NCBI RefSeq assembly: GCF_036373705.1
Contig: NC_089863.1
Location: 27,994,227-28,058,226, forward strand
From: Amia ocellicauda
Lineage: Eukaryota; Chordata; Actinopteri; Amiiformes; Amiidae
Direction: 5' to 3'
Length of the DNA stretch: 64,000 nucleotides
Below the pieces are notes generated by a model that was not told the origin of the DNA, searched no databases, and saw only the letters and a list, made by a program, of their open reading frames with translations. The position numbers and the translations under genes are program-made. Shown here in pieces: positions 1 to 11,714 of the stretch; the stretch's first letter is position 1; each line of letters starts with the position of its first letter.

Positions 1-513
1 CCAAATTCTGACTCTACCATCTGAATGTCTCAACAGAAATCGAGACTCATCAGACCAGGCAACATTTTTCCAGTCTTCAACTGTCCAATTTTGGTGAGCT
101 TGTGCAAATTGTAGCCTCTTTTTCCTATTTGTAGTGGAGATGAGTGGTACCCGGTGGGGTCTTCTGCTGTTGTAGCCCATCCGCCTCAAGGTTGTACGTG
201 TTGTGGCTTCACAAATGCTTTGCTGCATACCTCGGTTGTAACGAGTGGTTATTTCAGTCAAAGTTGCTCTTCTATCAGCTTGAATCAGTCGGCCCATTCT
301 CCTCTGACCTCTAGCATCAACAAGGCATTTTCGCCCACAGGACTGCCGCATACTGGATGTTTTTCCCTTTTCACACCATTCTTTGTAAACCCTAGAAATG
401 GTTGTGCGTGAAAATCCCAGTAACTGAGCAGATTGTGAAATACTCAGACCGGCCCGTCTGGCACCAACAACCATGCCACGCTCAAAATTGCTTAAATCAC
501 CTTTCTTTCCCAT
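1..513 (-). CDS. Tc1-type transposase, N-terminal 171 codons (partial)
   Basis: The minus strand opens with ATG at 513-511 and reads 171 codons to the window edge with no stop. It begins MGKKGDLSNFERGMVVGARR, a Tc1 helix-turn-helix DNA-binding region, followed by the typical linker containing ISRVYKEW. Near the edge it contains WSDESRFLL, where D is the first residue of the DDE catalytic triad. The second D and the E would lie outside the window, so whether the enzyme is whole cannot be judged. Expected full length is about 340 residues. It probably cuts and pastes at TA sites when intact. It is unrelated to its neighbours. No promoter was identified. Confidence 0.85.
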   Translation of the reverse strand, partial: MGKKGDLSNFERGMVVGARRAGLSISQSAQLLGFSRTTISRVYKEWCEKGKTSSMRQSCGRKCLVDARGQRRMGRLIQADRRATLTEITTRYNRGMQQSICEATTRTTLRRMGYNSRRPHRVPLISTTNRKKRLQFAQAHQNWTVEDWKNVAWSDESRFLLRHSDGRVRIW

Positions 514-661
514 TCAGACATTCAGTTTGGAGTTCAGGAGATTGTCTTGACCAGGACCACACCCCTAAATGCATTGAAGCAACTGCCATGTGATTGGTTG
601 GTTAGATAATTGCATTAATGAGAAATTGAACAGGTGTTCCTAATAATCCTTTAGGTGAGTG
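1..661 (-). mobile_element. Tc1/mariner transposon, cut by the window edge
   Basis: One terminus is visible: on the minus strand the element starts with CACTCACCTAAAGGATTATT at 661, next to a TA dinucleotide at 662-663 as expected for Tc1 insertion. The other terminus lies outside the window. A transposase frame on the minus strand stays open to the edge. The terminus and the protein match a Tc1 family common in fish and frogs (from memory). Confidence 0.88.
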
Positions 662-663
662 TA

Positions 664-1195
664 TAATACCACACTGTACTAGGCTATACAGTATTACACT
701 GCAATACATTACACTACAGAACTGCACTGCACTGTCACATATTACACTACACTCTTATATAAAAAGCTCAACTAATGAAGCCAATTTGACCCCATAACCC
801 CTTTATTATGCAAATTCGATCCCAATAAGGTGAAGACAGACAAAGTGTGGTACAGGACAGGTGGAAAGTGTCACACGCAATGAAAAATGTCATCCATCCA
901 GAGAAAGCGGACACTGCAATGCACCGTGATCCGCTGTACTGTAATACACGATTGTGAAATGTACTGTACTATACTGTAGACTGCACGATACTGTATTATT
1001 GTACTACACACAATAAAAGTCTCAGAAGATACTTTGTCTGCATGTGACAGTATTATTCAAACAGTAATATAATTTAGATCAGCAGTAGAGTGAGATTGTG
1101 TGAGAGTGTAGCGTTACTATCTCAGCTGGTTGGTTTGCATCTGTGATATGTCAATTGACACTACAGTTTAGAAATAGTTATGTGTACCTACTGTA
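664..1195. other. AT-rich spacer with degenerate ACTGT/TTACACT repetition
   Basis: There is no open frame of note. Around 664-760 and 930-1010 short words such as TACACTGCA, TACTGTA and ATTACACT recur irregularly, which looks like a decayed simple repeat. The stretch separates two Tc1 copies. Confidence 0.5.
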
Positions 1196-2401
1196 CACTG
1201 ATCAGCCATAACATTATAACCACCTGCCTAATATTGTGTAGGTCCCCCTTTTGGCACCAAAACAGCCCTGACCCGTCGAGGCATGGACTCCACTAGACCT
1301 CTGAAGGTGTGCTGTGGTATCTGGCACCAAGACATTAACAGCAGATTCTTTAAGTCCTGTAAGTTGCGAGGTGGGGCCTCCATGGATCGGACTTGTTTGT
1401 CCAGCACATCCCACAGATGCTCAATTTGATGGAGATCTGGGGAATTTGGAGGCCAAGTCAACACCTTGAACTCGTTATTGTGTTCCTCAAACCATTCCTG
1501 AACCATTTTTGCTTTGTGGCATGGTGCATTATCCTGCTGAAAGAGGCCAATGCCATCAGGGAGTAACGTTTCCATGAAAGGGTGTTCATGGTCTACAACA
1601 ATACTTAGGTAGGTGGTACATGTCAAAGTAACATCCACATGAATGGCAGGACCCAAGGTTTCCCAGCAGAACATTGCCCAAAGCATCATACTGCCTCCTT
1701 CTTCCCATAGTGCATCCTGGTGCCATGTGTTCTCCAGGTAAGCGATGCACACACACCCGGCCATCCACGTAATGTAAAAGAAAACGTGATTCATCAGACC
1801 AGGCCACCTTCTTCCATTGCTCCGTGGTCCATTGCTCATGCTCACGTGCCCATTGTAGGCACTTTCGGCAGTGGACAGGGGTCAGCATGTGTACTCTGAC
1901 TGGTCTGCGGCTACGCAGCCCCATACGCAACAAACTGCGATGCACTGTGTGTTCTGACACCTTTCTATCAGGACCAGCATTCACTTTTTCAGCAATTTGA
2001 GCTACAGTAGCTTGTCTGTTGGATCGGACACACGAGCCAGCCTTCGCTCCCCACGTGCATCAATGAGCCTTGGCCGCCCATGACCCTGTCGCTGGTTCAC
2101 CGCTTTTCCTTCCTTGGACCACTTTTGATAGGTACTGACCACTGCAGACCGGGAACACCCCACAAGAGCTGCAGTTTTGGAGATGCTCTGACCCAGTCGT
2201 CTAGCCATCACAATTTGGCCCTTGTCAAAGTCGCACAGATCCTTATGCTTGCCCGTTTTTCATGCTTCTAACACATCAACTTTGAGGAGAAAATGTTCAC
2301 TTGCTGCCTAATATATCCCACCCACTGACAGGTGCCATGATAACGAGATTATCAGTGTTATTCACTTCACCTGTCACTGGTCATAATGTTATGGCTGATC
2401 G

Positions 2402-2404
<3 letters not shown>
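1196..2404 (-). mobile_element. Tc1/mariner transposon, decayed, near full length
   Basis: Terminal inverted repeats are visible: CACTGATCAGCCATAACATT begins at 1196 after TA (1194-1195), and its near-perfect reverse complement ends at 2404 (GGCTGATCGGTG). On the right the TA is displaced by two bases within a TA-rich microsatellite. The length of about 1.2 kb is typical of this short-TIR Tc1 group. It sits in or beside the 3' tail of a LINE fragment, so it probably inserted there. Confidence 0.9.
1228..2257 (-). pseudogene. Tc1 transposase pseudogene
   Basis: Three minus-strand frames together cover the whole transposase: a DNA-binding part ([20 protein letters not shown], about 2211-2005), a middle part with WSDESRFLLHYVDGR (about 1984-1740), and a C-terminal part with LFQQDNAPCHKAK and SPDLHQIEHLW ending in GGPTQY (to 1228). 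The DDE residues are recognisable, with H replacing N in the usual PDLNPIEHLW. At least two frameshifts separate the parts, and the expected start (MGKHKDL in related copies, from memory) reads ACG here. The gene is inactive. Confidence 0.88.

Positions 2405-2433
<29 letters not shown>
2405..2433. repeat. (TA)n microsatellite
   Basis: An alternating TG/TA tract of about 29 bp lies directly between the Tc1 end and the LINE fragment. It may be the original 3' tail repeat of the LINE, which offered TA targets for the Tc1 insertion (inference). Confidence 0.85.
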
Positions 2434-3285
2434 GGAAAGGAATATTGAGGCCGAAGTCTCATGTTCAAGTGTGCCCTGCAAGACAAGCATCGCAAATAAG
2501 AAATATAAACATTTAAAAACAGATAAAATATAAACACAATACATAATACACAATACCTGGGATCTAGTTCTATAACCATTAGACCTAAAATGAATTAATA
2601 TTGACAAATATAATGGGAGTTTTTGCATTAGTGCTTTATAAATAATTGCTAGAGGGTTCAGCTCCCTTCTAATATACAAAGAGGTCCATCCCACCTCTTC
2701 ATACAGAATACAATGGTGTGTTTTGTACCTGTGACCAGTGATAAACCTAAGTGCACAATGGAACACAGTATCCAAAGGTTTTAGTGTGGACACGAGGCAT
2801 GCATACATACAATATCACCATAATCCCGAATGGGCATGAAGGTAGCATTCACAATTTTTCTTCCTGTTTACACCAGTTAAACAGGTTTTGTTTCTACAGA
2901 GGAAACCAATCTTGATCATGAATTTCTTCACCAACTCAGTTACATGCGTTTTTAAAAGACAGCTTGTCATCAAGCCAGATCCCAAGATATTTATAGGAAG
3001 TAATTCATTCAATTTTCATACCAGTTTGAACTAGTAATAATTCATACTGTAAGTATTTAAATCCAACTTATGTGACCTTGAACAAAGCATGAATGTTGTT
3101 TTGTTTTGCATTTAGCACAAGCACAGGTATTCTCTGCAGAGCCAAGAAGTCAAATTTGTAACAAGACTTGGACAACAGTTGGAGCAATGGAGTACAACAC
3201 AGTGTCATCTGCATATACAGTACACTTAATCTTACAGCTGTCTAGAGCATCATCAATGTTATTTATATAAAGAGAAAAACAATAA
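2434..3285 (-). mobile_element. LINE 3' fragment: reverse transcriptase end and C-terminal domain
   Basis: On the minus strand, about 3285-3200 translates to a peptide with the reverse-transcriptase box YADDT (YADD at about 3215-3204), preceded by LYINNIDDAL. Downstream, 3012-2815 contains THVTELVKKFMIKIGFLCRN, and 2808-2560 contains LKPLDTVFHCALRFITGH and GWTSLYIRRELNPLAIIYKA. These are the familiar post-RT segments of an L2/CR1-type fish LINE. The frames are broken by shifts and stops. The copy is 5'-truncated, as most LINE copies are. The exact clade is uncertain. Confidence 0.8.
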
Positions 3286-4195
3286 ATAAATAAATACAAT
3301 AAATACAGTTTATAAAGCTCTGCTTCCTCCAGTACAGTGAGCCCAACCTAGCAGCACAGGGCACAAGGCAGGGCACAGGGTGGGACACCAGTCCAGCACA
3401 GGGCAGCTCTGGTTTTGCGTGCCGTATTTATTTTTAGTAAAGTTAAAACTATTATTAAATATGCACACACACAAAAAACAAAAACATATTCCACTACCCA
3501 AAAAAGAAATCCCACTAAAGTTTAATATGAACAATTTTACAGTGTTTTTTTTTTTCTACTCATATTCCAAAGGCCGATTACATATATGGGTAAAGAACCG
3601 TTTGGGCTCAGTGGAAAGAACCTCTTAGCAGCATCTCAAAACCAATGTGTTTGTCCACTTTACCATATCAATTTTACCATCTTTCTACCAAGGAACACTA
3701 TACTTCACCATATTTTGTGATACAGATTCCTGCTGTGTACAAGTAATTAGACACGGGGGTTTCAGGTTTCCCGAACCAAACAAATGTTGCGGAACTGCCC
3801 CCGGCTCAGCCAGTCCATCTTCCGTCTTCCCTTGCGGGGGAGGGGGTGGAGAGTGGATGAGTGATTTTTCCGAAGGCCCGGGGTTTGATTGAATATCAAT
3901 ATTAATGAAATATACTGACGCACTGGCGCAGGGATTGATAGCTTTCAACACGAATTGTGCTCTTTAGTGTCTCTTTCTTCACATTATTGGCAAACTGATA
4001 CAAGCCTGAAACAAATACACACACACACACAGGATTTAGCAGGAGATTACTTCTGCAGTTAACATAAGCACTTCCAGTTTTGCACTGACAATAAGAGAAG
4101 TAATTGATATTTAGAACTTTACGAATTATAACACTCTTATTGAGAGTCACCAGGGCTGGGAAAAAATAGGTGAAGGTTACACCTGCTTCTACTGT

Positions 4196-4197
<2 letters not shown>

Positions 4198-4236
<39 letters not shown>
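4198..4236. repeat. (AAT)n microsatellite
   Basis: About 13 perfect trinucleotide units, probably polymorphic in length. Confidence 0.95.
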
Positions 4237-4240
<4 letters not shown>

Positions 4241-6039
4241 GCCTCTATTTTCAGCAATGCTTTGAGAACTGTAGATTACAAAAGGCAACTGCTAAAACAT
4301 TGATGTTAATTAGAGCTAATATGGGATTTCTCTGGATCCAGTATGAATCTGAACTTAAATCTCCTAGCTACTGTGATCCCTCCAGTCCTCAACCGAACCA
4401 TATTCAGCTTTCCTTAGCTCTTGAAGTGAGCCCGTGGGGGTGGTATGAATGCGACTTAAGGAAGGTAACAAATGGCAAGAGGCCCTTTCTGGTCTTATCG
4501 TCCCTGGCAGCTACTAGTAGCATATTGAGACCAGGTCACCAGCAAGCCTGTTCCTGCAGGAGCCCAGGTAATCGTGTCCCACACAGCGGTGAGGTCATTT
4601 GCTCCGATCAGCACACGGCTGTTTGCATAAAGAATAGCCCTCCCGGACCATTGTGGCACGGTATCAGATTTGCAATGCAAACGGCACCTAGTGCGTAATG
4701 ACCGTGAAAGAGATTGCGCTCTGTTTGTGGTTTCTTTTGCACTAAAAACACATCGCACTTGCAGCCCTGTCCAAGCAAATCAGACCTGTGTCTTGTGTAG
4801 GATACAAAATGGGTCAAACCCATTCCCCGCCTTGATGCTCTTTGCTATCGTTCCTAATGTCAGTATTGCCAAGTGTGAGCCAAACAGATCCGGACTCAGA
4901 TCCGATCCTGCATGACAAGTAAATTCCTTATACTTAACTCTGATTGAAGCAGAAGACTCATCTTTTCAGTCTTTGTTTTTCTTATAACATACAGTGCCGC
5001 CGGTGTGCCATGGACATGCCATGTATAATGTATTCTGTCATCTCATTCATGTCTCTTTACGTCTTCAAGTAATAGCCCCCCTGCGAGGGGCTGACGAGGT
5101 ATCCCGTTCCCCACCCCAGAGGGCTGGTGAGGCACCCCCACTAGGGAGACCACAGCTAACCAGCCTCATAAAATCATACTACCTAGATGGGAGGCAACCA
5201 TTTGTCCTGGGCCGTGGACCCCCAGATATTTATTTTCCCCTGTAACCATCTGTTTCTGTTTTTCTCTCCTCCATGCCTGATGGTTTCGTTTTCTTTGTAT
5301 ATTTGTCTGTTTATTGTAAATCTGTACCTACCCTGCAAAGGGCACTATACTAAATTTAAAAAAAAAATTATTGATGGTTTTTCTACCAGGGGCGAGGGGC
5401 TGGGTGGTCCTCCGAAGTGTTAGCATTAGCCGAGTAGTTCGTGGGGGCAAGAACTGTTTGAGAAATACTGCTGTAGACTTCTGCATTGGCCGGCAGTTGC
5501 AGTCCTTTTTATTTTTATTTTGTTTTGAGACAGGGAAATTCAGGGGCTGGTAGATTCCCCATCAGAGAGTGTGTTGTTTTACATTATGCAAACCCGCCTT
5601 GCCTGGATCTGTCGGGCTTTATGCTGCCGTCTCCTGACACCTTGTCTGAAAAGTGGGCGAAGCAGTGAGAAGGAAGCGGCCTCTGCAGCTGTCCATTTGC
5701 ATAGCTTTTTCAGTCAGCCAAATTCATTTGCACAAGTCAGCCGACCGCTTATATCTGTATCTGGGAAAGCAGACAAAGCCAAAACCGACTGGGTTTGAAT
5801 TCCCAGGGTCTGCATTCTCTTTCGAATTGTTCAGTTTGACTTCACAATCCAGTACATAGTGCCAGATCATGGCTGTGTCCTAGTGGGACGCATACCGGTG
5901 TTGTATGACCTGCAAGGTCTGGACCGCATCATGTCCACACTTCCCTATTAGAACTAGCATGCATGACTTGTATTTTACATTATCTGTATACTTCTGTAAT
6001 TTGTAAACTGTAATTGCATTATGCTTGATTCAAGTTTTG

Positions 6040-6133
6040 TATTGTATTAACGCACTTCTGTATTGCTCATGTAACCTGTAAATTGCCCTGAACAAGGTAA
6101 TCTGCCAATAAATAAATAATATAAATAAAATAA
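6040..6133 (+). mobile_element. L2/SINE-type 3' tail
   Basis: The segment TGTAAATTGCCCTGAACAAG followed by GTAATCTGCCAATAAATAAA resembles the widespread fish L2-derived tail (in memory: TAAGTCGCCCTGGATAAGGG, then CGTCTGC and an AATAAATAA tail). The 5' limit is unclear. Confidence 0.5.
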
Positions 6134-8018
6134 GTTTTAATCTCGTCCCTTGTTTTGTAGAACAGAGCAGATTAAAAAAGATCATGTACTGCCTGGTTGT
6201 AGCGATTCTGCTGTCTGTAAATCTGGGGAGATTGGTACTTGCACAATTCTAGTTTCTGACCAGTCCGGAAAGTTGACACAGGCAGGGGTCTCTGAGCGCA
6301 TCAGTAGCATAACAATCACCATTGATAATGAGCGGTACTTGCTGTACCCCATGTACTTGTATACTGTGCTTTATATGACTGTACTCTGCAATAAATAAAC
6401 TGGAATTTCAGTCTCTTTTATGAGCAGAATTCCTGCATAGCCACGACACATAAACCATTTCAACACAAATCAGCTGCTGAAAACATCACCCACAGCGTTG
6501 AAGAGGGTTTTAATATACACACTCAGGAAAAAGATTAGATGTTTGTTAGCTACTCCAGGTCTGCCCTAGATCATACCCCCCTGTGAGAGAGTTTCTGTTT
6601 GAGGCAGTTAACCTCAAACACTTGAATATCTGTCAAGGCTAGTCAAAACAACACCTGTAATCGATCAATACCGTGTACGTGCGTAACTGCAGAATGACTT
6701 GCACAATTTAACAGGAAAACAACTCCTTTTATTGCAAAGATGGGTCTATTTCTTCTATTAAAACAGGCTTAGGGGACCATTATAATCAGAATTTCTTTTG
6801 TCACCTTCCAACTGTAAGCGAAGTCCAGGAATTGAGTGGGCCCCAGGTGTAAAAGATCTCTCCTGTACACCTAGAGTGGTAGGTGTGGGCAAGACACAGC
6901 ACTGCCCTACTTGTGCTGCCCTTCAAAACTGAACCACATGGCTCAGTGAGTGATAGCTGAAAGTGAGCTTGAGTGCCTTTTTTCCTTCACGTTATGATCT
7001 CTTCTATTTTCCCTTTGACAAAGGTTTCAGGGCGAGCTGTCATAGTACACTGTGGCTCTCTGTGCCAGGGCTATCTGGTTGCCCCATGATGGGCAGTCTG
7101 TGTAAACAGGCCTCACAGTTTGAAGCTAATAGGAAACGCACTTTGTATTTAAGCTCGACTTGGATGCCTGCCCAGGGAAGTGCTTATTAATAAAAGCGCT
7201 CTGCTCACAATCCCTGTCCAAACAAACCTAGCGTGCTGTGTATCATCCACTTAGACACTGGAAAGAGAGTAAATACCAAACCAAACCAAATGCATGCTAT
7301 ATTAAGGATATATCAAGGAGTAGCTTGTTGTCTTGTAGCAGTTATGCTTATTTGGTGTGTGCTGAAACTTGAGAGACTGCCTTGCAACTTCAAATGTGAT
7401 GTACCTGCCACTGGAGTCCATTTAATTACCCCATGTGCGATAAGCGAAGGGGATATTGGGTTTTCTTGAGGAGATAAGTGAGTTTTTTCTTACACGGACG
7501 TGTTGATATGTTAATCGGCTACACTGTACAGGCGACGCAGTCCTTGCTTGGAGAAGTAAGCAAAGCTCTCCCGGGGGCGAAGGGAGGAACCGGGTACCTG
7601 TACCAGTGTCTCTCATCTGGAAGGACCTGCAGGATATATTAACTTCTGGTGGAAGTGAAAGCATTGTTTAAATTTTGTTTGCATTGTTTGGCAATGCCAT
7701 AGCCTAAAGAAATACCCTTCTACATACACAGAACAGATAACACCAAATCGAATCACTGCAGATACACACAGGCACAAGCACACCATTATGTCTATATTGC
7801 ATATCACTTAAAGATAAGGACCCTTCTTTTTTACAATTCAGAATATATTATTATTATTATTATTATTAATCATTATACAATTAAGCCGCATTACATCATG
7901 CAATCTGGTGTGATTGCTGCTTCCACACACTGTTTGCACATGGAGCTCACCTGCTGGAGGAGGGGCTTGTTGCGGGGCTCAGCTGTGATTTTTCTGGGCT
8001 GCAGGTGTTGTGTTGCTG

Positions 8019-8091
8019 CGGCTATAATAGGCGAGGCAGACGCGCCAGAGGGCAGCTCCCATTCATTGCAGCTCCGGTTTGTGCTGTGGAG
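8019..8091 (+). promoter_or_regulatory. TATA box and non-coding first exon of S100 copy A
   Basis: GCTATAATAGGCGAGG has a TATA-like core at 8023-8029. About 25 bp downstream a short untranslated exon ends at GCTGTGGAG (8091), followed by a consensus donor GTGAGT at 8092. The layout matches the usual non-coding exon 1 of S100 genes. The same block recurs almost unchanged at 13449-13521. The transcription start is inferred, not seen. Confidence 0.65.
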
Positions 8092-8639
8092 GTGAGTGCG
8101 GCTGCGCGCAGCATTGCATGGGGTGTTTAGTGGATCATAGGACGTAGTGGGTTTTTGCGATTTCTCTGTTATTCAACATTTCCAACTGCGGTAACCTTCG
8201 GGTGACTTGGTTTTCAGATCTTTTTGTCGTTGATGGCTTGTGTTTAGGTTCTGAAGGGGAAAGGGATTTTTGTTTTATTTTAAAGGGATCTATAAACTGG
8301 TGGGGTTTGGGGTTTACAAGCTATGCGGTAGGAGGTTGACTTAATGCAACTTTTTTTTACATAAATTCCTATTGGAGGCTCTTTAAAGATGTAAAGTTTA
8401 TACGCGCTATTGTAGACCGAACGTGGCTCGCAGTCTAGGATCTTCTGATATTGGATAGTCTATAACAAAGGATGGTTTTATGCATAATTGATCACGACCG
8501 TCTCTCGTGTGGGCTGGATTATGGGATTGACTGAACCACTTCAGGTGCTCGCTGTGGAGGGGGGGGGCAGGTTTCTAATGCCTTTAACTTTTTCTACAGG
8601 TGAAGGGCGCAAGTGGATTCTCGTTACTCTGTAGGAGTC

Positions 8640-8990
8640 TAACCAGTTGTGGCCATAAACACAGGGGATCATTTAAGAACCCTTTTTCATGACTGCAGTT
8701 GACTTTAAGATGCATTTCAGGATCACTGTTTGCAAGGAACCTTGGTAAACGGTTCTATTAAAAACCTTTTAAGGGTTCCTCCACAGTATCAACCCCAGAA
8801 CCCTAAAAGGTTCTTATTGGAACCTCGACTTGGTGTGGGGGACCTCCTGTTCTGCTGGATTTTGTTTTGAGGGAGAAATTTTAAATGATTTAAATCTTCA
8901 CTATTAAATAAGGTGTAACCAAGAGCTCGGAACAAAAACCAGCAGGGCAGGGTGGTCCTCCAAGACTGGATTGGGAACCCCTGTGCAGAA
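8640..8990. repeat. Repeat block in S100-A intron 1
   Basis: The left part (about 8660-8825) has repeated AAGAACCCTTT, AAGGGTTCC and AAGGTTCTTATTGGAACC words in both orientations, like a small inverted-repeat element. The right part (about 8835-8985) is a decayed copy of the palindromic family seen throughout the window, with TTCTGCTGG at the left and ACCAGCAGGGCAGGG at the right. The block is absent from the matching intron of copy B. Confidence 0.6.
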
Positions 8991-9289
8991 CACTTGCAAT
9001 TAAATCCAAAGTAGTGATTAATTTGGTTCCCTTCCAGTTAAGGAGGGAGAAAATGTTCAATGGGACTCTTGACATGTTACTGCTAAACTGGGTTTTTAAT
9101 ATACCATTACTAATTTGTACTATTTAATGTTTAATCAGTATTTTTTCTTACCCCTCATTACAGCAACCAAAATGGTTATTCGATCGAGTCTACCCCAGTC
9201 ACTTTAAAAAAACTACAAAAAAGTGTAGCATGGCTGTTCTATGCAGTACATTATGCAATCGGATAAATTTGGTAATCTCTACCTTATGC

Positions 9290-9576
9290 CATAGGTGGAC
9301 TGGCCATTGGGCAATTCTGAAATGCCAAGAGGGCCGGTCCATTTTTTTTTTTTTTTTTTTTTTTTTTTGGTGGGCCAGTTGCACTGTATAGACTAGCGGA
9401 CTGCACATTGCCAATTGCCCTCCCCTGGACCACACTTCCAGTAAGCAGAACTGCACGCTGCTGGCACCCCATCCCCCCAGACTGCACTTTACGGAGACCC
9501 AGGATTTAGCAGCCATCAACCCCCCCCCCCTTGGTAAAAGTCCAGGGCTGTTTTGTTTGGTCCCAGTCCACCCCTG
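9290..9576. mobile_element. Non-autonomous hAT element with exact 8-bp target-site duplication
   Basis: The terminal inverted repeats are CATAGGTGGACTGG at 9290 and CCAGTCCACCCCTG ending at 9576. The flanks are identical 8-bp copies of CCTTATGC (9282-9289 and 9577-9584), the signature of hAT insertion. Inside is a T tract of about 26 bases and no coding capacity. It lies in intron 1 of S100 copy A and is missing from copy B, so it arrived after the duplication or was lost from B. Confidence 0.85.
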
Positions 9577-9730
9577 CCTTATGCCTTAGTCTCTGGTGTA
9601 GCTTCAGAAATGCACTTTTTAAAAAAAAAAAAAATTAAAAAAAAAAAAAAAAAAACTGGGCTAGTCTCATTCCACTAACCACTTTTCCCATTTCTTTCTC
9701 CCTCCTTCCAGGTAACCAGAGTAGTTGAAA

Positions 9731-10411
9731 ATGGTGTCCCAACTGGAAACCGCAATGGAGAGCATGATCCGGGTTTTCCACCAGTATTCGGGGAAGGAGG
9801 GTGACAAGCTCAAACTGAGCAAGGCCGAGCTCAAGAGTCTTCTTCAAGGGGAGCTCAGCGACTTCCTGGCAGTGAGTGGAAACCTCTCTTGTCCCCCACT
9901 TGCCAGCTGTGATCTTGGTGCATTTAGACTTGGCTAGTTTAGCCCCACCACCAAACTTTGGCGGAAGCGGCAAAGAAACGTATAGAATTCTGTACGACTA
10001 AACCCTAACTTCCTCCAATAATCCAACACTTCAATTTCCTACTGACTTCAGACGGGTTACGTCCCCATAATGAGCACAGGGCTCCGGGTGTACCAGAGTC
10101 CGGCTTATTCCAGTTACAAACTGATGCCTGGATTATAAGCAACTTGCTTTTACAGGTGCCTGTGACATGAGACCATTCTAATGGGTTGCCCTAAACTTGT
10201 GTGTGTGTGTGTGTGTTGCGCCACTGTATCAAATGCCTCTAACCGGTCTCCTTCACAGGCTAGCAAGGACCCCCTAGTGGTGGATAAGATCATGAAGGAC
10301 CTGGATGAGAACCGTGATGGCGAGGTGGACTTCCAGGAGTTTGTGATCTTGGTGGCTGCCCTGACTGTGGCCTGCAATGAGTTCTTTGTGGCGAGCATGA
10401 AGGACAAATGA
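9731..10411 (+). CDS. s100a1: S100A1-like EF-hand calcium-binding protein, copy A
   Basis: Two coding exons, 9731-9871 and 10259-10411, are joined in phase 0 and give 97 residues. The acceptor before the first is TTCCAG ending at 9711, the donor is GTGAGT at 9872, and the acceptor before the second is CACAG ending at 10258. An S100-type pseudo-EF loop spans about S20-E33 and a canonical loop D63-E74 (DENRDGEVDFQE, with D63, N65, D67, E69, E74). C86 matches the redox-modified cysteine of S100A1. LVAALTVACNEFF is close to S100A1. S100A1 is a dimeric cytosolic Ca2+ sensor that binds target helices, for example in muscle Ca2+ handling. AATAAA lies at 10464-10469. It differs from copy B at S30/N and V91/E. 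A fish-specific s100 name is possible. Confidence 0.88.
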
Positions 10412-10574
10412 ACTCTTCCCCACCTTGGCCTAGCCTTGCAATCCAAACTTCCTTTCCCCTTTCAATAAACCTGTAATTCAAACTCCAGACTTGTCTCTTG
10501 TGAGAACTCTATCCAGTTTGGGGAACAGGGGGGGGTGCAGCTTCAACTATGCCTTCCCAGGTTAGTCCCAATAC

Positions 10575-10815
10575 AGACTAATGCAGTGGTTCTTTACCCT
10601 AGTTCTGCAGGAGCCCTCACCCTGCTGGTCTTTGTTCCAGCTGAGCTCAATTACAATTTAACTCTTCAATTGGTGCATTTTAAACTGTTCTAAGTATAAG
10701 GAACTACACATTGTTAATTTAAAGTCCAATGTAAGCAAGCCCCTTTATGTAATTGAGGGGACAGTTGGTCCAAGACCCAGCAGAGTAGGGGGTCCTTGAG
10801 GACCACTGGTCTAAG
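10575..10815. repeat. Palindromic non-autonomous element (family P)
   Basis: The left half begins CAGTGGTTC and contains CCTGCTGGTCTTTGTTCC. The right half is roughly the reverse complement (CCAGCAGAGTAGGGGGTCC) and ends at GGACCACTG. The arms are separated by an AT-rich core with AATTGAAC-like words. Its counterpart in unit B is split by the Harbinger element. Confidence 0.75.
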
Positions 10816-11714
10816 TTGTACATCAAGCAACTGAGCACCACTATAAGATTTCCAACCAGACAGATAGCTTGGGCAGCTCTGCAAGCTGGGCTGGGTGGCT
10901 TTAAAAATTGGATCAATGCTGCCACCTGCTGATCACATAAGTGGTGCAACTGAATATTGTATTGTAGGAATGAGTTCCTTCAGATTCACATCATGGGTTC
11001 AGTTGAGGCATTAGAGTGTGGTGTGTGGGTTTTTTTTTTTTTTTTTTTTTTTTTTTTCCTCCTCCCAACATCTGCGCACTTAAGTCTGTATGCAGTTGGA
11101 TATTTAAATCATCTGTGATTTTTAAACCACTTAATTTCTATAAAATGCCACAGTCCTCTACTCTACTTCTGTGCAGTGGTCTGGCTTTATCCCATCTGTT
11201 GGACATCCGTGCTGTAAAAGGTCTGCACCTTTGTATCAGTGAAGACTTGTGCTGGGTTGGACTGGTCCAAACATGAGTCACTTTGGAGACCAGCTGTGTT
11301 TCTTTATTTTGCCAGTTTACAAAATGCAGAAGGCAAATCAAACTATTCTGTGGTCCATAAACTCAACCCCATCACTACTCTCCATTGCAGCATTAAACTC
11401 TGATCTCAAACACATACAAGCAAGATATTTAAGAGTTTTTTTTTATTATTCCACATCAGTCATACATCACCAGGATTTAAAAATAAAAAATCTGCAATTT
11501 TGGTAACTGTACTGTTGGTCACACTAAGGTTAAATTTTGCCAGTCTTCTGTGGTCTTATACACAGACTAGGCAACTGCTCACATAATTGTATGTGTCTGG
11601 AGTGCTGGAAGTTTAATCACAATGAAATTAGAATTCTGAATTTGATCTAGAATTGTGGATTCATGACTTTTAACATTCTGATGGGTGGGATAGAATGGCA
11701 GCTAAACTCTAGAG

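Larger units (their letters stand above)
3286..7589. other. Intergenic stretch without a recognised gene
   Basis: Only short, compositionally ordinary open frames occur on either strand, and none matches a family I know. It holds a (AAT)n tract, an L2-like 3' tail near 6.1 kb and a possible LINE-related NPGP motif near 3.87 kb. A GC-richer block at about 4430-4760 and another at 5060-5230 are not recognised and have no splice structure I can support. Confidence 0.5.

Noticed and set aside
4300-4760. Frames of 132 (+) and 87 (-) residues in a GC-richer block
   Set aside because: Unrecognised on both strands, no start context or splice sites that extend them. Insufficient for a gene call.
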